Positions 16,776 through 24,559 of a stretch of DNA of 64,000 nucleotides are shown piece after piece. The notes below the pieces were generated by a model. It did not search any database. It saw nothing but the letters and a program-made list of their open reading frames with translations, and was not told where the DNA came from. Within the stretch, counting starts at the first letter, position 1; every line of letters begins with the position of its first letter. The stretch comes from Flavitalea plasmicola (lineage in GTDB: Bacteria > Bacteroidota > Bacteroidia > Chitinophagales > Chitinophagaceae): the NCBI RefSeq assembly GCF_030546645.1, contig NZ_JAUOTO010000003.1, forward strand, positions 402,956 to 466,955, given 5' to 3'. The position numbers were made by a program, and so were the translations under genes.

Positions 16776-18326
16776 ATGAATATGAAATTACATATAAGCG
16801 CTCTTCTTGGACTATGTATCCTGGCGCAGACATCCTGCACCAAGAACTTTGTTGCAGAAAATACCAACCCGGATGCCGTTTCGGCACCCATCCCTGCGTA
16901 TGTCTTTACCAAAGCATTGTATGACGGCATGGGCAATGCTTCGGGCACCTATGGCGGCAGCACGATGTATCTCCTGCAAGGGACCATGCAATACACCACC
17001 AGCTACAATGATGTGGCGGGTTTCGGCTCCAAATACGTAGCCGCCCAGGTCCAGCAGACCTTCGGCGCCTTTAATGCAGCCTATCCCGATGAGATCAACG
17101 AGCTGGGCATCGTGATAAAGGCCGTAAAAAGTGATCCGGCCAAGGTGAACATGCTGGCGTCAGCCCGGATCTGGCGGGTCTTCTGCTTTTCCCGCCTTAC
17201 GGACCTGTATGGGGACATTCCTTACTCCCAGGCGGGGTTGGGGTATGACTCTTCTCTATTCACCCCTGCTTATGATGCCCAGCAAGCCATCTACGCCAAC
17301 ATGCTGTCCGAGCTGGATGCCGCCGCGCAAAGTCTCGATGCCTCCAAACCAACTTTCGGATCGGCTGACCTCATCTACAACGGCAACACCGCGCAGTGGA
17401 AGAAATTCGCCTACTCACTGATGCTGCGTCTGGCCATGCGCATGACCAAGGTGGATATCGCCTTGGCACAAAGCTGGGCGACTAAAGCGATCACCGGAGG
17501 GGTAATTACGCAGGATGCCGACATTGCCAAAATGCCGTATCTCGCAGCCGGCCAGGTGATCAACCAGAACCCCATGGCATACAACCTCTGGAATAGCGAC
17601 TACATTGCCCAGGACGGCAACAGTAACGCGGAAGGCGGCAAATACCAGGACGTTTGGATCAACTATCTCCAATCCACCAACGATCCCCGGCTGCCGATCA
17701 TCTCCGTGGTATATACTTCGCCTGGCGTTACGGACACTTCCGTCGCTATTCAGAAAGGTATGCCTGCGAATATCCAATACACCAAACCCGCCAATTTTGT
17801 CACTTTTTCCGAGCCCAACCCCAAGACCGTCCTGAAGCTGAGTTCCAACCAACTGGTGTTCTCTGCGGCAGAATCCTATTTCCTGCTGACCGAAGCGGCT
17901 TTGCGCGGTTGGTACAGCGGTTCGACCGCTGCCGCCCTGTACACCCTTGGCGTGCAGGCCGCCCTGCGCAACTGGTCGATCATTGCCGGTGCCGACGGAA
18001 CTATAAGCCCGGGGGCGATCAACGCCTATGTATCCGCCAACCCGCTGAATACGGCCGGCACCTTCGATGCGCAGATGCAGCAGGTGTATACTCAATTCTG
18101 GGTGAGCATCTTCCCGGATGCTACGGAAGCCTATAGCAGCTATCGCCGCACCGGTTACCCTGCGCTCGTGGGCAATAATTATACAGGCAACGCAACGGGG
18201 GGAAAGATCTTCAGAAGATGTCTGTATCCCGTCACCGAGCAAAGCCTCAACGGCGCAAATTTAAAGGCGGCTATCGCCCGCCAGGGAGCCGACGATCTGA
18301 TGACCCATATCTGGTGGGATAAATGA
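16776..18326 (+). CDS. susD-like: SusD/RagB family nutrient-binding outer-membrane lipoprotein (SusD-like_2)
   Basis: 516 residues; a second ATG at 16782 would give nearly the same signal. Lipoprotein signal with Cys 21 (LAQTSCTKNF). The mature protein begins with NTNPDAV and is helical with tetratricopeptide-like repeats: WRVFCFSRLTDLYGDIPYSQA near residue 130, a conserved SusD landmark, then LMLRLAMRM and AESYFLLTEAALRGW near residue 365-380. The layout fits the SusD-like_2 (PF12771) branch. SusD proteins bind glycan on the cell surface and close over SusC. Paired with the preceding susC and followed 13 bases later by the GH29 gene. Confidence 0.95.
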   Translation: MNMKLHISALLGLCILAQTSCTKNFVAENTNPDAVSAPIPAYVFTKALYDGMGNASGTYGGSTMYLLQGTMQYTTSYNDVAGFGSKYVAAQVQQTFGAFNAAYPDEINELGIVIKAVKSDPAKVNMLASARIWRVFCFSRLTDLYGDIPYSQAGLGYDSSLFTPAYDAQQAIYANMLSELDAAAQSLDASKPTFGSADLIYNGNTAQWKKFAYSLMLRLAMRMTKVDIALAQSWATKAITGGVITQDADIAKMPYLAAGQVINQNPMAYNLWNSDYIAQDGNSNAEGGKYQDVWINYLQSTNDPRLPIISVVYTSPGVTDTSVAIQKGMPANIQYTKPANFVTFSEPNPKTVLKLSSNQLVFSAAESYFLLTEAALRGWYSGSTAAALYTLGVQAALRNWSIIAGADGTISPGAINAYVSANPLNTAGTFDAQMQQVYTQFWVSIFPDATEAYSSYRRTGYPALVGNNYTGNATGGKIFRRCLYPVTEQSLNGANLKAAIARQGADDLMTHIWWDK

Positions 18327-18338
18327 TAATGTGCGCAC

Positions 18339-20036
18339 ATGAACAGGCTTTTTTATTTTCTCATAAGCACGCTGAGTTTTGGTAATCTAAAAAGAGGGCA
18401 GTTCTCTGCCCTCTTTCTTCTACTGATGCCCCTGTTTGCCGTCGCACAGAATGACACCGTCCGCGACGACCAGGCCAGCGACTACAACCTCAACAAGCCG
18501 GAAAGGGTGGAGTGGTTCCGCAACACCGGCGCAGGACTTTTTATCCACTTCGGGGTGGATGCCCAGCTGGGTATAGTCATCAGCCATTCGCTGGTAGGCG
18601 CTTCCGACGACTATGTGGAAAGATATTTCAGCCAGCTGCCCCGTACTTTTGATCCAGCCCTCTTTTCGCCCCGTGAAATCGCTACGCTGGCGAAGCTGGC
18701 CGGCATGAAATACCTCGTATTTACCACCAAGCACCATTCGGGCTTTTGCATGTGGGACACGAAGACGAGTCCTTTCAATATCATGAATACGCCCTATCAT
18801 GCAGACCTGCTTCAGGCTTATACGGAAGCCACGCGTGCGGCAGGGCTGGGAGTAGGGTTTTATTTTTCTCCCGAGGATTTCTGGTTCCTTCACCAGCACC
18901 ACATCCCCATCAGCCGGACAGACGTGAAGATGGATGACACTATCCGGCAGGCATATGACGACTATACGCGGCGCCAATGCGAAGAGCTGATGACCAGGTA
19001 TGGGAAGGTGGACGTGCTGTTCATCGACGGCACGCCCAAAGAGGTCGTGAAGAACACCTGCTGGCGATTGCAGCCTGACCTGCTGATCACACGCGGCGCA
19101 ATGAAGACGCCTGAACAGGTGTTGCCCGGGGAAAGGAGCATGGATCCCTGGCTATCCTGTATCACCATGGGAACCGCCTGGCAATATCAACCCACCAATG
19201 AAAGGTACAAATCCGGCGACCAGCTGATCCGGTTGGCCATTGAAGCCAGGGCAAAAGGAGGATCTCTGCTGCTGAACGTCGGTCCGAAAGCTGACGGTTC
19301 GTTGCCTTTCGAGCAGGAAGACAGATTGCGTGAAATGGCTGCCTGGTATTTCATCAACCACGAATGCATGGACAGCGTCCGCAGCTGGGTCGTCAGCCGG
19401 GAAAATGGGGTCTGGTTCACCGCCCGGGATGCACATACCTGCTATGCTATCGTCACCGGTGAATGGAAAGAAGGAGAGAGAAAGACTTTTCGTCTGCATT
19501 CTGTGAAGGCGGGCCCGGAGACACGCGTCAGCGTATTGGGGCAGAACAGCCGGATCATCGAATACAAGCGGGATGATGTCGGCTGCCGTTTCCGGCAAGT
19601 GGGAGAGCGCCTGGAACTGTCGGTGGTGAAAGCACAACGCGTCTATGACGATCATCGATGGCCGAACCCCGTCGTAATAAAGCTGGAGCATATCGATGCG
19701 GCATTCGATGAAGCGGTGGAGGTACGCACCCTGGACGGGAAGACGACGAAGGAAGGCGTTCTTTTCTCGGGAAAGGTCTTCGGCAACAAGCGATCCTTGG
19801 CTAAGAGAGCCCGTTTTTATTATCGTCCCTACGCGGGCCAGGTGGAAACCTTATACGCAGCACCCTGGACGGCAACGGCCTGGGTGAGCCTCCATGCCGA
19901 TGGCACATTTCAGCTCCGGGAGCAGCATGCCCGGCCTGACAGACAATATGAATACCGGGCGGTCGTCGAGTACCGCCAGGTGGAGATCAATGGGGAGGAC
20001 AGGATCTACAAGCCTGGGACCGCCCGTCATCAATAA
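18339..20036 (+). CDS. Alpha-L-fucosidase, GH29
   Basis: 565 residues. The catalytic (beta/alpha)8 domain spans about 55-360: GLFIHFGVDAQLG, FTTKHHSGFCMWDTKTSPFN (His 132-133 in the fucose pocket), then VDVLFIDG with the nucleophile Asp 230. GH29 enzymes hydrolyse alpha-fucosyl linkages with retention. A C-terminal beta-sandwich follows. The N-terminus is unusual: the signal peptide is long (cleavage near FAVAQ, 37) and has NLKRGQ in its middle, exactly where a perfect hairpin lies in the DNA (18391-18416). The next in-frame ATG (18426) would leave no usable signal, so 18339 is kept. Third gene of the SusCD operon. Confidence 0.9.
   Translation: MNRLFYFLISTLSFGNLKRGQFSALFLLLMPLFAVAQNDTVRDDQASDYNLNKPERVEWFRNTGAGLFIHFGVDAQLGIVISHSLVGASDDYVERYFSQLPRTFDPALFSPREIATLAKLAGMKYLVFTTKHHSGFCMWDTKTSPFNIMNTPYHADLLQAYTEATRAAGLGVGFYFSPEDFWFLHQHHIPISRTDVKMDDTIRQAYDDYTRRQCEELMTRYGKVDVLFIDGTPKEVVKNTCWRLQPDLLITRGAMKTPEQVLPGERSMDPWLSCITMGTAWQYQPTNERYKSGDQLIRLAIEARAKGGSLLLNVGPKADGSLPFEQEDRLREMAAWYFINHECMDSVRSWVVSRENGVWFTARDAHTCYAIVTGEWKEGERKTFRLHSVKAGPETRVSVLGQNSRIIEYKRDDVGCRFRQVGERLELSVVKAQRVYDDHRWPNPVVIKLEHIDAAFDEAVEVRTLDGKTTKEGVLFSGKVFGNKRSLAKRARFYYRPYAGQVETLYAAPWTATAWVSLHADGTFQLREQHARPDRQYEYRAVVEYRQVEINGEDRIYKPGTARHQ
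18391..18416 (+). terminator. Hairpin inside the start of the GH29 coding region (possible attenuator)
   Basis: AAAGAGGGCAG and CTGCCCTCTTT form a perfect 11-bp stem with a TTCT loop and a pyrimidine-rich run after it. It lies 65 bases past the susD stop and within codons 18-26 of the GH29 frame. It looks like a terminator after susD that the fucosidase frame reads through; partial termination would lower expression of the distal genes. Confidence 0.5.
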
Positions 20037-20054
20037 CACTACAAAGAACATCAT

Positions 20055-20525
20055 ATGAAGATCTACAATGCCGAAGAGCAATTCGAACGCTTAGACCTTA
20101 GCTTACCGCCTGCACCGAGCCCCAAGGGAGTATACAAGCCTTACCTGATAGAAGGGAAATACCTGTACCTGTCCGGGCATGGGCCGGTGCAAAATGACCG
20201 GTCGCTCATCATTGGCCGTATTGGAAGAGAACTGGATATCGAACAGGGGAAGCTGGCTGCCCGCCAGGTAGGGCTGACCATGTTGTCCACCATCCGCACA
20301 CATGTCGGCGAGCTTAATAAAATAAAAAGAGTGATCAAGGTCTTCGGAATGGTGAACTGCACCCCGGAATTCGAACGTCATCCCTATGTGATCAACGGGT
20401 GCAGTGAGCTTTTTGCGGCCGTCTGGGGCGAAGAGAATGGGATTGGGGTTCGCAGCGCCGTGGGGTTTGGTTCCCTGCCGGACAATATTCCTGTTGAAAT
20501 TGAGGCTATATTTGAGCTGCAATAA
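20055..20525 (+). CDS. RidA/YjgF-like family protein
   Basis: 156 residues, longer than classic RidA (about 130) and matching the YjgF_YER057c_UK114-like subgroup 1. Landmarks: VYKPYLIEGKYLYLSGHGPV, GRIGRELDIEQGKLAARQ, MLSTIRTHVGELNKIKRVIKVFGMVNCTPEF, and the C-terminal GFGSLPDNIPVEIEAIFEL. No signal peptide. The arginine that RidA uses to hydrolyse enamines lies near the end of classic members; the RSAVGFGSLP segment offers a candidate, so deaminase activity is plausible but not proven. In subgroup 1 the function is often unknown. It lies between fucosidase and kinase in a tight operon (18 and 12 base gaps). Confidence 0.8.
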   Translation: MKIYNAEEQFERLDLSLPPAPSPKGVYKPYLIEGKYLYLSGHGPVQNDRSLIIGRIGRELDIEQGKLAARQVGLTMLSTIRTHVGELNKIKRVIKVFGMVNCTPEFERHPYVINGCSELFAAVWGEENGIGVRSAVGFGSLPDNIPVEIEAIFELQ

Positions 20526-20537
20526 AACCAAACCGAC

Positions 20538-21575
20538 ATGCTTCAGAAAGCCGCTCCCGGTAAACCGCAATTAGCCGCCTTCGGCGAGTTCATGCTCCGG
20601 CTGCACTGTATGGAAGGACGCCGTTTTTTACAGGCAGGTTCCTACCAGCCCTATTATGCAGGCGCGGAAGCAAATACCTGCGTATTATTGTCCCGCCTGG
20701 GTATACCAGTACGCTACATAACACGACTGCCGGAAAATGATATAGCCAGGGCCGGCATTCAGGAACTGAGAGGCCAGGGTGTGGACACTTCCCATATCGT
20801 CTATGGGGGCGATAAGATGGGCATTTACTTTACAGAGCAGGGTAATGGCATTCGAAGCACCCGGGTGATCTATGACCGCGATGGATCTTCCTACGCGCGT
20901 CTGCAACCGGGTGTCATAGACTGGAACAGCAGCCTTGCCGGGGTCCCCGCTTTCCATTGGTCGGGCATATCGGCGGCTGTTTCACCGGGTGCGGCCGAGG
21001 TTTGCGCGGAAGCCCTGGCGGTGGCGCGCGAACAGGGGGCGATGATCTCATCGGATTTCAATTACAGGACGACACTCTGGAAATACGGTAAGCATCCCCG
21101 TGAGGTGATGCCCGGACTTCTGCAATACACAAAAGTAGCCGTGGCGGACCTGGACTCGGCAGCCGTTTATTTCGGGATAGAGACGGACCCTGGCGCGGCT
21201 TTGGAGGATCGGTTCATACAATGCAGCAGGGCTTTGCAGGAACAGCTGCCGCAGCTGGAGGTGCTTGCCATGAGCTTCCGCAAGACACAGGGGATCCAGC
21301 ATATTTATTCCGGCGCGCTCCTTTATAAAGGCGCCTGCTATTTTTCGCCACGGCATGAGCTGCCTTATGTCACCGACCAGATCGGCAGCGGCGATGCGTT
21401 CACGGGCGGGATGCTTTATGGGCTGATGACCGACGCGCCGCCTCAGTCGATCATAGATTTTGCGACCGCCTGTGGCGCCATCAAACAAAGCATTCCGGGA
21501 GACTGGGCGCTGGTGAACAAGGCGGAACTGGAACAATTCATTCACAACGGACCCACCGGCCGGATCATCCGGTGA
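20538..21575 (+). CDS. kdgK-like: PfkB family sugar kinase, KdgK-like
   Basis: 345 residues of ribokinase/PfkB fold. The N-terminus AAFGEFMLRLHC and the YYAGAEANTCVLLSRLGIPV segment form the sugar site; the C-terminal PfkB signature is DQIGSGDAFTGGMLYGL near residues 278-294, where GSGD holds the catalytic Asp and anion hole. SSDFNYRTTLWKYGK resembles the D(F/L)NYRxxLW motif of 2-keto-3-deoxygluconate kinases. The likely reaction is ATP-dependent phosphorylation of a 2-keto-3-deoxy sugar acid. In a rhamnose/fucose locus the substrate may be the 6-deoxy analog. Its last four bases overlap an alternative GTG start of the dipeptidase. Confidence 0.85.
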   Translation: MLQKAAPGKPQLAAFGEFMLRLHCMEGRRFLQAGSYQPYYAGAEANTCVLLSRLGIPVRYITRLPENDIARAGIQELRGQGVDTSHIVYGGDKMGIYFTEQGNGIRSTRVIYDRDGSSYARLQPGVIDWNSSLAGVPAFHWSGISAAVSPGAAEVCAEALAVAREQGAMISSDFNYRTTLWKYGKHPREVMPGLLQYTKVAVADLDSAAVYFGIETDPGAALEDRFIQCSRALQEQLPQLEVLAMSFRKTQGIQHIYSGALLYKGACYFSPRHELPYVTDQIGSGDAFTGGMLYGLMTDAPPQSIIDFATACGAIKQSIPGDWALVNKAELEQFIHNGPTGRIIR

Positions 21576-21595
21576 AAAAAAAGTACGACCTGCTT

Positions 21596-22669
21596 ATGTT
21601 TATAATCGATGCACACCTGGATCTGAGCATGAATGCTATGGAATGGAACAGGGACCTTCGCCTTCCCGTGCAGGCGATAAGAGAAAGGGAAAAAGGGCTC
21701 TCAGACAAGCCCGACAGGGGAAAAGGAACGGTGTCCCTGCCGGCGCTGCGTAAAGGCGGCATCGGGCTGGTAGTAGCTACGCAGATAGCCCGGTATGTGG
21801 CGCCGGACAATCCTTTGCCGGGCTGGCATTCTCCCTGGCAGGCATGGGCGCAGACACAGGGCCAGCTGGCCTGGTATAAAGCCATGGAAGAGGCGGGGGA
21901 AATGACAATGATAAGAGACACCGCTTCCCTGGAGGATCACATCGCCTTGTGGATGGACGATACGGACCCGGGAAGAGTAAAGCCCATCGGATATATCCTC
22001 AGCCTGGAAGGAGCCGACTCCATCATTACGCCGGGACACCTGGAAGAGGCATATGAATATGGACTGCGGGCCGTGGGCCCCGCCCACTATGGCCCGGGGC
22101 GCTATGCCAATGGCACAGACGCCACAGGCGGCCTTACAGACGAAGGAAAGGAACTGCTGCGGGTAATGGAAAGATTGAATATTATCCTGGATGCCACCCA
22201 TCTCTGCGATGATGCCTTCTGGGACGCGATGGAGCTGTTCGGGGGCGCCGTATGGGCCAGTCATAACAACTGCCGGGCACTGGTGGATCACAATCGCCAG
22301 TTCAGCGACGATATGATCAGGGCCCTCATTACAAAAGGAGCCGTCATCGGTGGCGCCCTTGACGCTTGGATGATGGTGCCCGGCTGGATAAGAGGAAAGT
22401 CTACGCCTGAGAGTATGCAATGCAACCTGGAAAAGATGCTGGACCACCTGGACCATATTTGTCAGCTGGCTGGCAATACCTTGCACGCAGGCATCGGCAC
22501 GGACCTGGATGGGGCATTCGGAAAAGAGCAAACGCCTTATGACCTGGAGACGATCGCGGACCTGCAGAAGATCCCTGACATGCTTTCGAAGAGAGGGTAT
22601 AACGCCGGAGACATCGATAATATCATGCACGGCAACTGGCTCCGGCTCCTGCGTAAAACCTGGGCGTAA
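21596..22669 (+). CDS. M19 family (membrane dipeptidase-like) peptidase
   Basis: 357 residues from ATG 21596 (MFIIDAHLDLSMN); a GTG at 21572 would overlap the kinase stop and adds eight lysine-rich residues. Renal dipeptidase fold with the metal ligands visible: H7 and D9 in IDAHLDL, Glu in ILSLEGADS, His in LDATHLCDDAF and in WASHNNCRALVDHNRQ, and a C-terminal IGTDLDGAFG. M19 enzymes cleave dipeptides, some with D-residues, using two zinc ions. No signal peptide, so cytoplasmic. Its presence in a deoxysugar operon is unusual; the true substrate may be an amide or lactone of a sugar acid rather than a dipeptide. It converges on the lactonase gene with a 4-base gap. Confidence 0.85.
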   Translation: MFIIDAHLDLSMNAMEWNRDLRLPVQAIREREKGLSDKPDRGKGTVSLPALRKGGIGLVVATQIARYVAPDNPLPGWHSPWQAWAQTQGQLAWYKAMEEAGEMTMIRDTASLEDHIALWMDDTDPGRVKPIGYILSLEGADSIITPGHLEEAYEYGLRAVGPAHYGPGRYANGTDATGGLTDEGKELLRVMERLNIILDATHLCDDAFWDAMELFGGAVWASHNNCRALVDHNRQFSDDMIRALITKGAVIGGALDAWMMVPGWIRGKSTPESMQCNLEKMLDHLDHICQLAGNTLHAGIGTDLDGAFGKEQTPYDLETIADLQKIPDMLSKRGYNAGDIDNIMHGNWLRLLRKTWA

Positions 22670-22673
22670 CCGG

Positions 22674-23795
22674 CTAATACTTCGACATCTTCAGACAGAC
22701 AGGAGCAGGAACGCTCAACTGTTTGCCCGTGCTCTTCAGTAGACCTGTCGCCTTGTCGATGCTGAATACGACGATGTTGTCGCTGCGCTGGTTAGCCACC
22801 AGCAGCCAACGGCCTGTCGGATCGATCATGAAATTGCGGGGTGTGGCGCCTTGCGTGGGTTCGAAGCCTTTTATGGTGAGCTTCCCGGTGGCCGTATCAA
22901 TGGCATAAATGGCCAGGCTGTTGGCATCGCCCCTGTTGCTGGCATACAGAAACTTTCCTTTGGGTGCCACGTGGATATCCGCGCTGCCAATGTCCCCTTT
23001 GAAACCTTCCGGAAGCGAGCTGATATGCTGAGTGGCGACCAGCTTACCGTTGGTCCAGCGTAGGACATCCACGGCGCCTCCCATTTCCATCATCGCATAT
23101 ACATACGGTTTGCCGGGATAAAAGCTGATATGGCGGGGGCCATCGCCGGGACCCATGTGCAGCGTGGAAGCAGGGGACGCTGACAGCGGATGGGCTGCCG
23201 CGGCGGCATTGAATGTATAAACGGACAGCTCGTCCAGCCCCAGGTCCGCCGTGATGAGATAATGATCGTCAGGCGTAAATGTCACTGAATGGACGTGCGG
23301 TTTTTCCTGGCGTTCCTTATTGGGACCGGCCCCGCTGTGCTGGATCAACTGTGTCAGCGCTCCCAATGAGCCATCTGCACGAATGGGCAGGGCTGCCAGG
23401 CTGCCCCCACCATAATTGGCGACCATCAGCCATTTACGACGGGCGTCCACGGACACGTAGCAAGGGCCGTCGCCTCCGGAGGACTGCCGGTCGAGAAAAC
23501 GCAGCTGACCAGTGTTTTTATCAAAGGCGAAGGCGCTTACTCCCGAGGAGTCATTTCCTTCTGATTCGTTGGCCGCATACAGGAATTTTCCACCGGGCGC
23601 CAGCGCCAGGTAGGAAGGGCTCGCCGTAGCCGCGGTACTGACCAGTGTGGCTTCGCCCGTGGCTGCGTCGAACTGGTAGACGTAAATGCCTTTGCTTGCA
23701 TTGCCGTTGGTATAAGTGCCTACGAAGAGATGGAATTTTTGTGCAAAGCCGGATAGGGTGCACAATGACAAGGAGAAAAGAAGAATTAAACGCAT
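22674..23795 (-). CDS. Lactonase family beta-propeller protein (Pgl/PF10282)
   Basis: 373 residues with a signal peptide (LSGFAQ, about 19), so periplasmic. Seven-bladed propeller typical of 3-carboxymuconate cyclase/6-phosphogluconolactonase (PF10282): FVGTYTNGNASKGIYVYQFD, PSYLALAPGGKFLYAANE, GPCYVSVDARRKWLMVANYGGGS, HVHSVTFTPDDHYLITADLGLDEL, GPRHISFYP, GATPRNFMIDPTGRWLLVANQ. These enzymes open sugar lactones. Next to the deoxysugar locus it could open rhamnono- or fucono-lactone before the KdgK-like step; this is inferred from location, as it is on the opposite strand. Confidence 0.85.
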   Translation of the reverse strand: MRLILLFSLSLCTLSGFAQKFHLFVGTYTNGNASKGIYVYQFDAATGEATLVSTAATASPSYLALAPGGKFLYAANESEGNDSSGVSAFAFDKNTGQLRFLDRQSSGGDGPCYVSVDARRKWLMVANYGGGSLAALPIRADGSLGALTQLIQHSGAGPNKERQEKPHVHSVTFTPDDHYLITADLGLDELSVYTFNAAAAAHPLSASPASTLHMGPGDGPRHISFYPGKPYVYAMMEMGGAVDVLRWTNGKLVATQHISSLPEGFKGDIGSADIHVAPKGKFLYASNRGDANSLAIYAIDTATGKLTIKGFEPTQGATPRNFMIDPTGRWLLVANQRSDNIVVFSIDKATGLLKSTGKQLSVPAPVCLKMSKY

Positions 23796-23812
23796 AGACC
23801 AAATTTAACGAA

Positions 23813-23848
23813 AAAAAAAGACGGGGTCACAGGACCCCGTCTTTTTTT
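23813..23848 (-). terminator. Strong intrinsic terminator of cspA
   Basis: A-rich/GACGGGGTC and GACCCCGTC/T-rich arms give a 16-bp stem around ACAG, with runs of A and T on both sides, so it could stop transcription from either strand. It lies just beyond the cspA stop on the minus strand. Confidence 0.85.
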
Positions 23849-23862
23849 TAAAATGATCAGTT

Positions 23863-24066
23863 TTATCGGATCAATTTTACATTCACTGCATTCAGGCCCT
23901 TCTTGCCATTCTGAAGATCAAACTCTACACGATCGTTTTCTTTGACCTGGTCGATCAGACCGCTGGCATGCACAAATGTCTCTTTATTGCCGTCGTCGTG
24001 CTTGATAAAACCAAAGCCCTTGTCGGCGTTAAAGAATTTCACGGTGCCTGTTGTTTTGTTGTCCAT
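23863..24066 (-). CDS. cspA-like: Cold-shock protein, CspA family
   Basis: 67 residues from ATG 24066 (a second ATG at 24069 would add one Met). It is a complete five-strand OB fold: GTVKFFNADKGFGFIKHDDG holds RNP1 (KGFGFI), and ETFVHASGL holds RNP2 (FVHAS), followed by VKENDRVEFDLQNGKKGLNAVNV. CspA proteins bind single-stranded RNA/DNA and melt RNA structure. The frame stays open for about 300 bases upstream by chance; that part encodes nothing family-like and is taken as the 5' leader. A strong terminator follows. Confidence 0.95.
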   Translation of the reverse strand: MDNKTTGTVKFFNADKGFGFIKHDDGNKETFVHASGLIDQVKENDRVEFDLQNGKKGLNAVNVKLIR

Positions 24067-24069
24067 CAT

Positions 24070-24290
24070 TAATTGTATTGGTAATAAAATGTAGCGCAAG
24101 ATAAGCTTTTTTTTCTTTGACGGGCCGGTAAAATCCGCCGTGATTCGGAATTTACGGCGGCGGGCTGCGTAAAATACGATAGGACAACCGTATGTTTTAC
24201 GCGTCCCGAAAAACGGATGAAGGCCACGTAAGGGTTTGCTTTTAGGCCCGGGTAAGATAACCACAAATGGTAACGGATTGGTCATATGAA
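24070..24290 (-). other. Long 5' leader of cspA
   Basis: About 220 bases upstream of cspA with no gene. On the minus strand it contains CCGCCGT/ACGGCGG arms (24144-24169 region) able to form a hairpin and an A-rich run before the start codon. Long structured leaders are common for cold-shock genes, where they control mRNA stability and translation. I did not find a clear TTTG-N19-TAnnTTTG promoter on this strand. Confidence 0.35.
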
Positions 24291-24293
24291 AAA

Positions 24294-24324
24294 TTTGTTT
24301 TCTCTCGCGACTGACGGACCTTTG
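24294..24324 (+). promoter_or_regulatory. Promoter of a possible orphan transcript
   Basis: TTTG (24294-24297), a 19-base spacer, then GACCTTTG (24317-24324), one mismatch from TAnnTTTG. This matches the spacing of the Bacteroidota housekeeping promoter. No protein gene begins directly after it; the next start codon on this strand is at 24560, beyond a terminator. Confidence 0.5.
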
Positions 24325-24329
24325 CAGTA

Positions 24330-24509
24330 TGAATGAATGATAGATCCGTATCCATTTGCAAAACCAAATCAAGTAAGGCTCAGATCCATTATCTCTGAAA
24401 AACCAACAACGTCCAATGTCCTGTCCTGTTTAGGGCTCTCACTGTAAGAAACGTCCTTCTTATGGTAAATTACTTACACCCGTTCCAGGTTTCCCGGAAC
24501 GGGTTTTTT
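24330..24509 (+). ncRNA. Possible orphan small RNA of about 180 nt
   Basis: The segment between the promoter at 24294-24324 and the intrinsic terminator at 24478-24509 has no convincing ORF. It contains small hairpins (CAGA...TCTG near 24390; TAAGAA-ACGTCC-TTCTTA near 24450) and the word AACGTCC twice. Size and isolation are like 6S RNA, but I do not see the long 6S stem, and it lacks the SRP and tmRNA signatures. It may instead be the leader of the nitroreductase gene ended by an attenuator. Confidence 0.35.
24478..24509 (+). terminator. Intrinsic terminator with T run
   Basis: ACCCGTTCC and GGAACGGGT pair over 9 bp around a 9-base loop, followed by TTTTTT. It points rightward, yet the nearest upstream rightward gene ends almost 1.8 kb away, which is why an orphan transcript is proposed. 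Confidence 0.8.
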
Positions 24510-24559
24510 CATTCTATGCCTGTAACTTATCTTTACGTTTCATCAACGGATCTATACAC

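Noticed and set aside
23800-23807. CAAATTTA on the plus strand as a -7 box for the lactonase gene (a similar one is at 40036-40043 for bioA)
   Set aside because: On the minus strand it reads TAAATTTG but lies only 4 to 7 bases from the start codon and has no TTTG at the right spacing, so it would need leaderless transcription.
23863-24372. A 169-codon version of the cold-shock gene
   Set aside because: Only the last 67 codons encode the CspA fold; the upstream part is an open frame in the leader.
24330-24509. SRP RNA or tmRNA between cspA and the nitroreductase
   Set aside because: The SRP tetraloop region and the tmRNA tag or tRNA-like ends are absent, and the segment is too short for tmRNA.
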